Below are positions 38,262 to 46,763 of a stretch of 64,000 nucleotides of DNA, piece by piece (the stretch's first letter is position 1; every line of letters begins with the position of its first letter). The notes under the pieces are model-generated. The model ran no database searches and had not been told where the DNA came from. It was given only the letters and a program-made list of their open reading frames with translations. The translations under genes were made by a program, and so were the position numbers. Source of the DNA: Cyanobacteriota bacterium (GTDB taxonomy: Bacteria; Cyanobacteriota; Vampirovibrionia; Vampirovibrionales; Vampirovibrionaceae); the NCBI GenBank assembly GCA_019751815.1, contig JAIEMW010000004.1:539933-603932 (forward strand), given 5' to 3'.

Positions 38262-40142
38262 ATGACTTTCAAAAGAATGACACCAATGCTGCTGGCAGCG
38301 AGTGTTTTCTTAACGGGTGCCACAGGAGCCTTCCTTGGCGCGATGACTCCTGTTCATGCTTTAGCCAGCGTGGACGAGCTCTCTGATGTTGATCGCAACC
38401 ACTGGGCATACGAAGCCCTGCGTGATCTCGTCGAGAAGTATGATGTCATCGAAGGTTATCCGGACAAAACATTCCGTGGTAACAAGCAACCAACCCGTTG
38501 GGAATTGGCTGCAGCCTTAAATGCCTTGATGAAATCAGTCGGTCGGGATCTTGCCCGTCTGGGTGCTGAAAAAGCCAATAAGGCTGATTTAGAAACCTTG
38601 GCCCGTCTGCAAGATGAGTTTCGCAATGAGTTGAACGCCCTTAAAGCGCGCACCAACGCATTAGAAGCCCGTGCAACCGCTCTGGAATCCAAAAACAGCG
38701 AACAAGACAACCGTCTGGCCCTCTTGGAAAAAACACAGCTCCACGGGGACGCCTCCATTGGTATCTTAAACGATATCAGTAGAAACGGTCTGCGTTCACC
38801 CGGTGGTGTTTCCTCTGCAGGACAACGCGATGGTATTCTCGACGGAATGTCTGTGGTGGGTCGTCTGCGCCTCAACATGGATGTGCCTCTGAAAGAAGAT
38901 TCTGATGAGGATAAAGTCTTTGGTGCTGGAACACTTCATACTCGTTTGATTGCCGCTTTTGGCCGTGTATCACCCAGCGGTGGTGCAGGTGGCAATGGTG
39001 GTGCGACGAGTCCGTTCAGCGGCTACTCGCGTATTGCTGGTGATGCCAGTGCTTCCAACGAAGGGATCGGCACCCTCACAAATGGTGGTCTCTCACGTGG
39101 TGGCAACCTGCGGACCAGCGTGTATGTTGAGCAAATGTACTACGAGCAGCACCTGAAATCAGGTGTGTTGGGTCTGACAGACAATCTGGTCGGTGCTGTG
39201 CCTTCCAGCATTACCAACAGTGGCGACATCTATGCCGGTGTCATCCCCTGGCGGAATCTGTTCGATACCAGCCCCTACCGTGGTAACGAACTCACCCAAT
39301 TCCAAAATTACTCATTCGTGAATACCCCTGGCATTCAGGTCAACTACAACATGCCAATGATTGCCTATCGTTCTAACTGGGGTATTAACGATGATACATC
39401 CTTCCATATCACAGCAGGCATCGGTACAATTAACACCGGTGATGCTCTGGATGGTTGGAACTTGACCTACGAAGCACGCTTAAACTACAAGACAAAAGCG
39501 CTTGGCCTGTTGGGCAACAACGAAGCCAAACCCGGAAGCTTGTATGTTGGTGGCTATGACCTCTGGGAAAACGGCAACACTCTGCGTACAGCATTGGGTA
39601 CTGGTACTCCCATCAGTGGTGGTTTGAACAGCAGCTTAGCGCTGAACAGCAGCGATCCTCGTAGAAGAAGCTCTTTATATTCCTTATACCTTGGGTTTAA
39701 CCAAGAGCTCTTCAGCGGGATTGGCTTGTCTGCCAACTACATGCTCTCCAACAACAGTGGGGCTAACTACGTCTCTTCCAGCTTGAACCAAGGCACAGGT
39801 GCCAATGCTAACCGCATCCTCAATAGCGGAAACGCATATGTGGCTCCTCGCCAGGCTGGTAGCGTTGTGTTAAACATCCCCATGAAAGCCTTCGGCTGGC
39901 GCGAAAAGGATGTGATTGGTCTGGGTTACGCCTGGGTCAGCCTCCAAAAAGGTGGCCGCGGTTTAACAAGTGGCACTTTCCAGAACCAGGGTGTTGAGCA
40001 CGTCATTGAAAGCTACTACCGCTATCAGTTTAACGATAGCATCAGCTTCGTGCCTAGCTTCCAGGTGATTGCCAACCGCCAAGGTTATAAAGCCAACGGT
40101 GCTGTGTACGTATTTGGTTTCCGGACCAACTACCAGTTCTAG
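38262..40142 (+). CDS. Cyanobacterial-type SLH-domain porin
   Basis: 626 residues from the ATG at 38262, chosen because AAGGAG lies ten bases upstream and a signal peptide (MTFKRMTPMLLAASVFL...HA) follows at once. Domain order: an SLH motif (DVDRNHWAYEALRDLVEKY...FRGNKQPTRWELAAALNALM, residues ~40-95) that anchors to peptidoglycan-linked polymer, then a coiled coil (~100-160). From ~165 there is a beta-barrel rich in Asn/Gly/Tyr, ending in FGFRTNYQF with a C-terminal Phe. This is the architecture of cyanobacterial SomA/OprB-like major porins and iron-uptake porins. It is likely the dominant outer-membrane channel, with its own promoter and terminator. Confidence 0.93.
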   Translation: MTFKRMTPMLLAASVFLTGATGAFLGAMTPVHALASVDELSDVDRNHWAYEALRDLVEKYDVIEGYPDKTFRGNKQPTRWELAAALNALMKSVGRDLARLGAEKANKADLETLARLQDEFRNELNALKARTNALEARATALESKNSEQDNRLALLEKTQLHGDASIGILNDISRNGLRSPGGVSSAGQRDGILDGMSVVGRLRLNMDVPLKEDSDEDKVFGAGTLHTRLIAAFGRVSPSGGAGGNGGATSPFSGYSRIAGDASASNEGIGTLTNGGLSRGGNLRTSVYVEQMYYEQHLKSGVLGLTDNLVGAVPSSITNSGDIYAGVIPWRNLFDTSPYRGNELTQFQNYSFVNTPGIQVNYNMPMIAYRSNWGINDDTSFHITAGIGTINTGDALDGWNLTYEARLNYKTKALGLLGNNEAKPGSLYVGGYDLWENGNTLRTALGTGTPISGGLNSSLALNSSDPRRRSSLYSLYLGFNQELFSGIGLSANYMLSNNSGANYVSSSLNQGTGANANRILNSGNAYVAPRQAGSVVLNIPMKAFGWREKDVIGLGYAWVSLQKGGRGLTSGTFQNQGVEHVIESYYRYQFNDSISFVPSFQVIANRQGYKANGAVYVFGFRTNYQF

Positions 40143-40171
40143 GCCAAACACCTAAGCTAAAAACTTCAATA

Positions 40172-40206
40172 GGCCCCTCTCTTACTGTTTGAGAGGGGCT
40201 TATTGT
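40172..40206 (+). terminator. Intrinsic terminator of the porin gene
   Basis: Perfect 9-bp GC-rich stem GCCCCTCTC / GAGAGGGGC with a 9-nt loop followed by TTATTGT, 30 bp after the porin stop codon. Confidence 0.85.
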
Positions 40207-40329
40207 ATGCCTTGTTGTATGGCTTGATGTATGGGGATAGATATCTTTACTGCTGCGCACAAAAATTTATGTTGGTTCTTTATAGTAAGCAGCACAGACA
40301 TTTTAGATATATAAGGCGCAGATAAATAG

Positions 40330-41577
40330 ATGCACGTGAAAAAACACCTGCTTTGGATTGCCCCCCCGTTGGCCTCTGTGATGGCCCTGGTTGGTGGCTG
40401 TGACAAAAAGAGCGACTCAACGGTTCAAGATACTCCGGAAAAAACGCCCCACGTTTCTGTTGAACCTGGCTTAATTACTGAAGTTATCCCGAAAATAGCT
40501 TCTGCTGATGAGGTGACAGCCTTTATCTCTCAGCTGGAACAAGATTACAAAGTTCCCTCTCCCGTGTTTCGCAATATAGTGGCTGTTTTGGCTAATCAGA
40601 CGCCCAATAATTATCATCAGGGGAACCCGGCTCAACTTACCCCAGGAACTATACAGCGCTGGCTCAATCCATTAAAAAAAGCGTATAAAAACCCCAATAT
40701 TACCGTCCAAGATGTATTACAAGGCGACTGGAAGCTTAATCTCACAACGGGGATAGCTCACCTGCGCGATCTCTATCAGGATGATCAGATTGGACAACAA
40801 CAATCCTGGCGGCAGGCGATTACGGCCTATATTGCTGGGCCAGAAGCGGCTAAGTCAGGAGATATCCCGACGTGGGCACAACCCTTGATCGATTCGGTGG
40901 TTCAACATTCAGGGCTGATTGATGCAGGGCTGATTAATGAACCCGATAAGCAGGTTATTTCTCCTGCGGATGCACCGCAACCCAAAGCCGTCTCTAAGTC
41001 AGACAGTGCAGCTCAAAGGAATAATGTGCTGGGTTTAACTTGTGACTACGGCGACCTGGTGACCAAAGAATTTGGGGACTCCGTGTGCCAAATTGCCGCA
41101 GAGCTCAATACCAACCCGGATTGGCTGATGTGGGTAATTAGTTTTGAGACTCAGGGGACCTTTAAGGCATCTTCACAAAATAAAAAGTCGTCTGCCACGG
41201 GCTTGTTGCAATGGACCAAAATCAATTACGAGAGTTGGGTCAATCCCAAGACGAAAAAGCCCTTCACCCGGGCCGAATTTGCCGGACTCACAGAAATGGA
41301 ACAACTCAGGTATGTTAGAGCCTGGTTGCTACCTTATAAAGGCAAACTGACGTCTCCGGGTCAGGTGTATATGGCGGTGGTGGCGCCTTCCAAAATCGGG
41401 AGTGCAGCTGATCGTATTATTTATGATGTGGGCTCTCCGCAGTGGAAGGCCAACATCAACTGGCGTAAACGCGATCCCAAGACAGGGATGCGCACAGGGC
41501 CGATCACGGTGAGACAACTGGACGAGGTGATAACCACCCAGGGGGCGTATTACCCTCAGTTAAAGCGCCAGAAATGA
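40330..41577 (+). CDS. Lipoprotein with lysozyme-like/transglycosylase domain
   Basis: 415 residues. The lipobox is ALVGGC, with the lipidated Cys at ~24. The C-terminal domain (~240-410) has the SLT lysozyme-like pattern: a candidate catalytic Glu in WVISFETQGTFK, then SSATGLLQW and a Tyr-containing VYMAVVAPSKI. The region ~65-180 also looks helical and transglycosylase-like (VFRNIVAVLANQTPNNYHQG, RQAITAYIAGPEAAK), giving two possible lobes. It probably acts on cell-wall glycan at the outer membrane. It overlaps the convergent Nudix gene by 18 bp. Confidence 0.8.
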   Translation: MHVKKHLLWIAPPLASVMALVGGCDKKSDSTVQDTPEKTPHVSVEPGLITEVIPKIASADEVTAFISQLEQDYKVPSPVFRNIVAVLANQTPNNYHQGNPAQLTPGTIQRWLNPLKKAYKNPNITVQDVLQGDWKLNLTTGIAHLRDLYQDDQIGQQQSWRQAITAYIAGPEAAKSGDIPTWAQPLIDSVVQHSGLIDAGLINEPDKQVISPADAPQPKAVSKSDSAAQRNNVLGLTCDYGDLVTKEFGDSVCQIAAELNTNPDWLMWVISFETQGTFKASSQNKKSSATGLLQWTKINYESWVNPKTKKPFTRAEFAGLTEMEQLRYVRAWLLPYKGKLTSPGQVYMAVVAPSKIGSAADRIIYDVGSPQWKANINWRKRDPKTGMRTGPITVRQLDEVITTQGAYYPQLKRQK

Positions 41578-42279
41578 ATAGAGTTGGGCTGGCCGGTGAT
41601 AACCTTCCATCTTGGTCTCTCCAATATCTTTGAGAATGCCGGAAGACAGTATCTTTTTGCGGAAATTGCGCTTATCCAGTGACTTGTTGAGGATCAGCTC
41701 GTAAACCCGTTGTAATTCGGTCAGGGTAAACTTTTGGGGCAGCAGCTGGAAGGCGATCGAAGAGGTCTCCAGTCGGTCTTTCATCCGCTCCAGGGCAAAG
41801 TGGACAATTTCAGCGTGATCAAAGGCGAGGTGAGGGAGTTCTGCCGAAGAAAACCAGGCAACATCTTCGGCATTGGCATCGGCTGCTAAGGTCAGTTGAT
41901 CCGCCCCAACCAAGGCATAATAGGCAACCGTGATAACGCGGGCCCGAGGATCACGGCCCGGGGTGCCAAAGGCGGACAATTGCTCTAGATAGATATTCTC
42001 AACATTCGTTTCTTCTTGCATACGGTTGGCTGCAGCTTCTTCCAGGGTTTCTCCTTCGCGGATAAAGCCCCCTGGAATGGCCCATGTGTGTTCATACGGG
42101 GCACGTTTGCGTCGAATCAACAACACCTTTAGTCGGTTTTGCTGAATCGTGCAGACCACAATATCAACCGTGACCAAGGGTGTTTCGTAACGTGACAGTC
42201 CGGCTTGGGCACTGCCCATTTGTTTACTTTGTTGGATCTGTTCAATAAAGTTATCGGTGACAAAGTTATCAGTGGTCAC
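41560..42279 (-). CDS. NrtR-type Nudix transcription regulator
   Basis: About 239 residues. The Nudix domain (~40-170) has the box GGFIREGETLEEAAANRMQEET, which departs from the catalytic REUXEE consensus at the Arg-Glu (NRMQEE). The C-terminal ~75 residues form a winged helix (FTLTELQRVYELIL...DKRNFRKKI). This is the NrtR layout, in which a Nudix domain senses ADP-ribose or another nucleotide and controls NAD metabolism genes. No such genes are adjacent. The start is the GTG at 42279 (GGAG upstream); TTG 42297 and ATG 42219 are alternatives. Confidence 0.85.
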   Translation of the reverse strand: MTTDNFVTDNFIEQIQQSKQMGSAQAGLSRYETPLVTVDIVVCTIQQNRLKVLLIRRKRAPYEHTWAIPGGFIREGETLEEAAANRMQEETNVENIYLEQLSAFGTPGRDPRARVITVAYYALVGADQLTLAADANAEDVAWFSSAELPHLAFDHAEIVHFALERMKDRLETSSIAFQLLPQKFTLTELQRVYELILNKSLDKRNFRKKILSSGILKDIGETKMEGYHRPAQLYSFLAL

Positions 42280-42390
42280 GACCCAAAAACACTCCAAGGC
42301 ATCAAATAACCCGTAACGGCAACCCGTAATCGCGGACCAATCTTATCCCAAAGCCGCCAGAATGCCAAGCTGATCTGAGAGGGCCTGTCC

Positions 42391-43179
42391 TTAAGACAGC
42401 AGAAAATCGGTAATGGCCATAGCCAAGTGTTCATAGCTGGGCTTCTCAGGAATAATATCCACACGCCCCAAGAGTTCTCTGGACTTGTTGGCAGTGGTCT
42501 CTCCGATACACACAATTTTTAAGGGAAAATCCTCTTTAAACCATTCTGGGGCTTGGTTTTTTAAAGACTGTACGGCAGAAGGGCTGGCAAACACAATGAA
42601 ATGACTGCTGCTGAGAGCCTGATTGATATGGGTTATTGAATGACAGTGGTCTTTGGTTTGATAGACTTCCAGAGGATAGAAGCCGGCCAAAGGGGTCTCT
42701 TGCCAGAGGGATTTAATTCGCGGATTTGCCAAATTGCCGCAGGGCCAAAGAACCGGACCAATCATCTCTGGCTTGTCTTTGAGATAGTCTTGAAAAGCCA
42801 GCGTAAAGGCTTCTCCTGAACCTGAAGGGCTTTCAAACGACGGTAGTAATCCGTATTTACCCAAAGCGTCAGTGGTTGCGGGCCCAATGCTGGCTATATT
42901 CACATGCGTCAACTGTGTTTGTTGGGACTGAAAAAACCCCTCCACCCCTTTGGTACTGGTGAAAAATAGCCACCTAAATACCTCTTTCTGAAGAGAATAC
43001 GGCACCCATTGGGTTTGAATCAACGGAAGCCGGTGAATATGAGCGCCTTGTTTGACCAAAATATCAAACGCACTGGCGCTGGGGTCTCCTGTTGATTGGT
43101 CTCCAGTGGATTGGGTCAGAACAATCCCGAAGCCTTTTAAGGGGCTTGCCTGCGCATATTTGGGGATATCTTGGGGCAT
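42391..43179 (-). CDS. hemD: Uroporphyrinogen-III synthase
   Basis: 262-residue HemD-like protein, cyclising hydroxymethylbilane to uroporphyrinogen III for haem. The family is weakly conserved. Supporting segments are FFTSTKGVEGFF, NIASIGPATTDALGKYG, FIVFASPSAVQSL and VCIGETTANKSREL in the correct order. It starts at the ATG at 43179 and lies 111 bp before the Nudix gene on the same strand. Haem supply fits the System II cytochrome c genes at 30 kb. Other hem genes are not in the window. Confidence 0.88.
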   Translation of the reverse strand: MPQDIPKYAQASPLKGFGIVLTQSTGDQSTGDPSASAFDILVKQGAHIHRLPLIQTQWVPYSLQKEVFRWLFFTSTKGVEGFFQSQQTQLTHVNIASIGPATTDALGKYGLLPSFESPSGSGEAFTLAFQDYLKDKPEMIGPVLWPCGNLANPRIKSLWQETPLAGFYPLEVYQTKDHCHSITHINQALSSSHFIVFASPSAVQSLKNQAPEWFKEDFPLKIVCIGETTANKSRELLGRVDIIPEKPSYEHLAMAITDFLLS

Positions 43180-43270
43180 TGAGAAGGCCTCTGGAAAAGT
43201 CCTTTAAACGGGTGACCTGCAGAGTGAACGCAGGTCACTATAATATAAACACAGGCGGACAGAGATCATC

Positions 43271-43879
43271 ATGACACATCAACACCCAGACCCAATGAGC
43301 GAGTTAAATGAGATGAATAGGCAGCGCCCCAATCATCCTGGTGTTTCCAGTGCCATGTCTCACTGGGTTCAGCCCTGGGTCAATAAGCAGTATAGGTCTC
43401 AAACCCCACAAAACTCACTGTCTATCTCGTTGCAGCGTCGTATTGTGGGGGATCTTCTCGATCACATGCTGAATGACAGTCTCACACCTCAGCAAGTTCT
43501 TCAGCGGTGGCCGGTTTCCTACCAAGTCAGTGATCTCGAAAGAGATCCGAGTCTCTATGCCGCGTTTCAAGCTGTTTGGTACTTCGAGGCAGACGAAGAC
43601 AGACGGTTTCAAGAGATGTTTTATGCCGATTTACAGTGGGCCCTCTTAGAGCAAATGATTGGGTACTTCAAAAAATCCGACCCTTTACCGCACAACTTAC
43701 TCAGCGTTTACTCCCCTGTCGAACCCAAATTTTATCAAGCTCAGCAATTGTTTTGGCAGCCCTTGAGGGTTTGGAAAGACAACTTAGAGCAATTTCTTGG
43801 AACTATCCACCAGGGATTTTGCCGCTTTAGAAACACGTGGCGAGACGCCTGGAGGCTTTTGCCCATTAAATCTCAGTAA
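43271..43879 (+). CDS. Hypothetical protein
   Basis: 202 residues with an ATG start, not recognised. The N-terminal ~55 residues are polar and probably disordered. The rest is helical, rich in Trp, Gln and aromatic residues (FQAVWYFEADEDRRFQEMFYADLQWALLEQMIGYF). There is no signal peptide or membrane helix. It is transcribed divergently from hemD, 91 bp apart, and ends at a bidirectional terminator. Confidence 0.7.
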   Translation: MTHQHPDPMSELNEMNRQRPNHPGVSSAMSHWVQPWVNKQYRSQTPQNSLSISLQRRIVGDLLDHMLNDSLTPQQVLQRWPVSYQVSDLERDPSLYAAFQAVWYFEADEDRRFQEMFYADLQWALLEQMIGYFKKSDPLPHNLLSVYSPVEPKFYQAQQLFWQPLRVWKDNLEQFLGTIHQGFCRFRNTWRDAWRLLPIKSQ

Positions 43880-43917
43880 AAAACCCCCTGTGCTCTTGAG
43901 AAACACAGAGGGTTTTT
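43880..43917. terminator. Bidirectional intrinsic terminator
   Basis: AAAACCC(C)CTGTG pairs with CACAGAGGGTTTTT around an 11-nt loop. A-run and T-run on opposite sides serve the plus-strand hypothetical gene and the minus-strand lipoprotein gene. Confidence 0.85.
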
Positions 43918-43947
43918 AAAATAATAGATGCTTGAAAAAGCAGGTGC

Positions 43948-44214
43948 TTAATGAGCGGCTTTTTCTTCAGCAGCTGGGGCAGCAGCTTCACTACCAGGGG
44001 CAGCAGGAGCAGCAGCTTCACCACCAGGGGCAGCAGGAGCAGCAGCTTCACCACCAGGAGCGGCAGGAGCGCCAGCTTCAGGAGCAGCAGCAGGAGCTTC
44101 AACAGCAGGAGGCTCAGCGGCTGGGGGCTCAGCAGCTTGTTTGCAACCGCTTAAACCGACAGTTGCGGTTAAAGCCAACACCAATGCGGAAAGACCAAGC
44201 AATTTAACGTTCAT
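43948..44214 (-). CDS. Small Ala/Pro-repeat lipoprotein
   Basis: 88 residues with a type II signal peptide (lipobox GLSGC, Cys ~24), so membrane-anchored. The mature part is almost only Ala, Pro, Glu and Gly, with three near-identical ten-residue repeats (GGEAAAPAAP type), likely an extended flexible spacer. AGGAG lies 13 bases before the ATG. The repetitive DNA makes long open frames on the other strand and in other frames, which I regard as shadows. It ends at a shared terminator. Confidence 0.82.
   Translation of the reverse strand: MNVKLLGLSALVLALTATVGLSGCKQAAEPPAAEPPAVEAPAAAPEAGAPAAPGGEAAAPAAPGGEAAAPAAPGSEAAAPAAEEKAAH
43970..44067 (-). repeat. Three tandem 30-bp coding repeats
   Basis: Three nearly identical 30-bp units of the type GCAGCAGCTTCACCACCAGG (first 20 bases) inside the lipoprotein gene, encoding the GGEAAAPAAP repeats. 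The near identity suggests recent slippage and possible copy-number variation. Confidence 0.75.
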
Positions 44215-44663
44215 AGTAAATGGTGAACTCCTATTAATCTAAACAAACGAATGACGGGCAAATAATGACAAGTAATAACAGTAAAACATAAAATTCAGAT
44301 AAGAAGGGAAAAGCCAAACACAGCATCGCGTTTTTTTAAAAATTGGATACAAACAACCACTCGCAAAGACACTATCAAAGAGCGCCCTTCCCCTAAAAGT
44401 CCAAACAAATAGAACTCGTCAATTGGCTGCACGCAAGGGGCGAGAAGTAAGAGAGTTGAAATAGTGCTTGTGTTAAAACGTAGAGAAAATGCGAAGAAAG
44501 TTGTGTTGGAAGAAGTTGTGTTGAAAGTTGAGTCAAAATTTAATTGTACTAAGCCGTATTTAATCGTAAGTTTTTGATTGAGTCAAGGCGAATGCTCAGT
44601 TTCTTTTAATGAAATCTCGAAGCCTGGAGCCAAAAGCTTGCCAGATGCTCGGTGGAGGATCCC
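44215..44663. other. 449-bp gap with no clear gene
   Basis: AT-rich divergent region between the lipoprotein (minus) and cutA (plus). I see a direct repeat GAAGTTGTGTTG-like pair at ~44495-44524 (AAGTTGTGTTGGAAG then AAGTTGTGTTGAAAG) but no clear gene, RNA gene or consensus promoter. Confidence 0.5.
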
Positions 44664-45044
44664 GTGGAAATACAAAAAAAAACAATTCATGTGGTTGATA
44701 CGGGTGTTTTTAGTCCCCAAACCCCCAAACTGCTTTTAATTACCGTTGCTTCTGAGACTGAGGCAAGAGATTTGGCCTTGCTCCTGGTCAATTCTGGACT
44801 GGCTGCCTGTGTGAATATTATTCCTGGGATTCAATCCATTTATCAGTGGCAGGGGGCGCTCTGTGAAGACAAGGAGTTACTGCTAGTGGTGAAAACCGAA
44901 GCAGTTCAAATCCAACCCATTGCCGATCTCTTGAGCGAACATCATAGTTATACTTGCCCTGAGTTGATTTCGCTTCCTATTGCTGAAGGCTCACAGGCTT
45001 ATTTGGACTGGCTTCTCTCTCATAGCCAGGGACCAGCCCATTAA
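44664..45044 (+). CDS. cutA: CutA family divalent-ion tolerance protein
   Basis: About 126-residue CutA, a small ferredoxin-fold trimer associated with copper and divalent-cation tolerance. It shows VASETEARDLALLLVNSGLAACVNIIPGIQSIYQWQG and the C-terminal YTCPELISLPIAEGSQAYLDWL (abridged). I chose the GTG at 44664 with GGAGG five bases upstream; an earlier GTG at 44652 overlaps that site. Its exact biochemical role remains uncertain in the family. Confidence 0.92.
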   Translation: MEIQKKTIHVVDTGVFSPQTPKLLLITVASETEARDLALLLVNSGLAACVNIIPGIQSIYQWQGALCEDKELLLVVKTEAVQIQPIADLLSEHHSYTCPELISLPIAEGSQAYLDWLLSHSQGPAH

Positions 45045-45172
45045 ATAACCGCCCATAAAGAGATCCCCTGAATAGCCCGACATTGCCGTATAATAATCTC
45101 ACGGATAGCGGACAAAATGATTTGGCGAAATGATTAGGCGATGATTCGGATAGTTTGGTAGCAACACGTCCT

Positions 45173-45189
45173 GTGAGAGAACCTCTCAC
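45173..45189 (+). promoter_or_regulatory. Hairpin in the mreB leader
   Basis: Perfect 7-bp stem GTGAGAG / CTCTCAC with a three-base loop, flanked by partly pairing CGTCC and GGACACG. It lies 41-57 bp before the mreB start and after a TATAAT box at 45089-45094. It could affect translation or act as a partial attenuator. Confidence 0.4.
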
Positions 45190-45229
45190 TCAAGGGACAC
45201 GTCTTTATTAAGGAAAGGTGCTGAACACA

Positions 45230-46288
45230 GTGGGCTTTTTTAATTTTTTTAAGACCAACACACAAGATCTCGGAATTGACCTGGGCACTGTCAACACATT
45301 GGTCTGCACAGCCACCAAGGGTGTTGTTTTACGAGAACCCTCTGTGGTGGCTATCGACAACAGTCAGTCCCCGCCGCAGTTAATCGAGGTGGGCATGGCG
45401 GCCCGTGACATGATCGGCCGAACCCCCAGCCATATTCAAGCCACTCGACCTTTACGTGACGGGGTGATCGCCGAATTTGAGTGGGCGGAATTAATGCTGA
45501 AAAAATTTATTGAAAAAGTAGCCGGCGGGCCGGGTTCTGCAGGACTCCGTCCCGGGCGTATCGTGATTGGACTGCCCAGTGGTGTGACAGAAGTAGAGCG
45601 CCGTGCTGTGGGCGATACCGCTTACGCGGCCCAAGCCCGTGTGGTCAATTTGGTGCCTGAAACCATTGCAGCCGCCTTGGGTGCCGGAATGCCTGTGGAA
45701 AAACCAACTGGATCGATGGTGATAGATATGGGTGGGGGGACCACGGATATCGCTGTGCTCAGTTTGAACGGGATTGTGGTCGCTAAAAGTCTTCGTATTG
45801 CCGGTGATGAGTTGAATGAAAACATTCAGGATTATCTGAAGCGCCGTCATAATCTTTCGATTGGGGAAAGAACAGCCGAAGCAATCAAGATTAAGTTAGG
45901 ATCTGGCGTTCCCTTTGAAGAAGAACAAGAGATGGAGGTCAGAGGACTGAATCTGCTGAACGGACTGCCCCATACGGTGAAAATCACCAGTATTGAAATT
46001 CGAGAATGCCTGAATGACACCTTGATGCAGATTGTACAAGGCGTGAAAAGCACTTTGGAAGTGACCCCCCCTGAGCTAGCCGCTGATATTGTTGACCGCG
46101 GGATTATCCTGGCGGGTGGTGGCGCATTGCTCTCTGGTTTGGATAAACTGATCTCACGGGAAGTGGAAGTCCCGGTTCATATTGCCACAGATCCCTTGTC
46201 GTGTGTTGTTCTCGGCACAGAGAAGTTGCTCAATGACCCAACCTACAAACCCATCCTTCAGGCCACCGAATACGACCCTCGCCTCTGA
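45230..46288 (+). CDS. mreB: Rod-shape determining protein MreB
   Basis: About 352-residue bacterial actin that forms membrane-bound filaments directing elongation-phase wall synthesis. Phosphate-binding loops are visible as IDLGTVNTLV and VIDMGGGTTDIAVL, the adenosine segment as GIILAGGGALLSGL. I favour the GTG at 45230 (MGFFNFFK..., AAAGG eleven bases upstream) over the GTG at 45218, which abuts the ribosome site. mreC/mreD do not follow; instead a tRNA methyltransferase gene starts inside its 3' end. Confidence 0.96.
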   Translation: MGFFNFFKTNTQDLGIDLGTVNTLVCTATKGVVLREPSVVAIDNSQSPPQLIEVGMAARDMIGRTPSHIQATRPLRDGVIAEFEWAELMLKKFIEKVAGGPGSAGLRPGRIVIGLPSGVTEVERRAVGDTAYAAQARVVNLVPETIAAALGAGMPVEKPTGSMVIDMGGGTTDIAVLSLNGIVVAKSLRIAGDELNENIQDYLKRRHNLSIGERTAEAIKIKLGSGVPFEEEQEMEVRGLNLLNGLPHTVKITSIEIRECLNDTLMQIVQGVKSTLEVTPPELAADIVDRGIILAGGGALLSGLDKLISREVEVPVHIATDPLSCVVLGTEKLLNDPTYKPILQATEYDPRL

Positions 46289-46763
46289 TTCTCAGTTGGT
46301 TGTGGTTCTGGTAGAGCCTAGAATCCCTCAAAATACAGGTAACATTGCTCGTCTCTGTCAATGCACAGGGTCTTCTCTTTACTTGGTCGGAAGTATGGGA
46401 TTTCGTCTGGGTGATAAATACTTGAAACGAGCTGGTATGGACTATCTTGAAGATATTGAAATTCATCATGTAAAAGAGTTTCAGGATGTTTTAAATGCTT
46501 TTTCGGGCTGGACTCCTTTTTTCCTAAGCTCAAAAGCAAAAAAAAGTTATACCGATTGCGTATACCCTCAAAAGAGTCTTCTGGTGTTTGGCAGTGAGGA
46601 TAAAGGGCTCCCCTCCTGGCTGGTTGAAGACCCCACTCATGCAGATCAGGTCTTACGGATCCCCATGGTGAGTGATGCTCGGAGCTTAAATCTCTCAACC
46701 TCCGTCGGCATTGTGGTTTACGAGGCGCTGCGTCAGCGCCAGGAGGCGGCTTATGCGGGCTAA
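46233..46763 (+). CDS. trmL: TrmL-type tRNA 2'-O-methyltransferase (SPOUT)
   Basis: About 176 residues from the ATG at 46233. SPOUT/TrmH-type methyltransferase probably modifying the wobble ribose of tRNA-Leu, judged by size and by motifs VVVLVEPRIPQNTGNIARLC, LLVFGSEDKGLP and IPMVSDARSLNLSTSVGIVVYE. The start lies 56 bp inside mreB. Only the first ~20 residues are non-family, so a TTG near 46298 is an alternative. It overlaps the next gene by 11 bp. Confidence 0.9.
   Translation: MTQPTNPSFRPPNTTLASDSQLVVVLVEPRIPQNTGNIARLCQCTGSSLYLVGSMGFRLGDKYLKRAGMDYLEDIEIHHVKEFQDVLNAFSGWTPFFLSSKAKKSYTDCVYPQKSLLVFGSEDKGLPSWLVEDPTHADQVLRIPMVSDARSLNLSTSVGIVVYEALRQRQEAAYAG

Noticed and set aside
43866..44207. 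Repeat-rich open frames (Leu/Val, Gln or Ser/Arg repeats) overlapping the small lipoprotein gene
   Set aside because: They are other-frame readings of the 30-bp repeats. Only the 43948-44214 minus frame has a lipobox signal peptide and ribosome site.
44215..44663. Possible small RNA (4.5S/SRP, tmRNA) in the 449-bp gap
   Set aside because: None of the conserved core motifs of those RNAs could be read on either strand.
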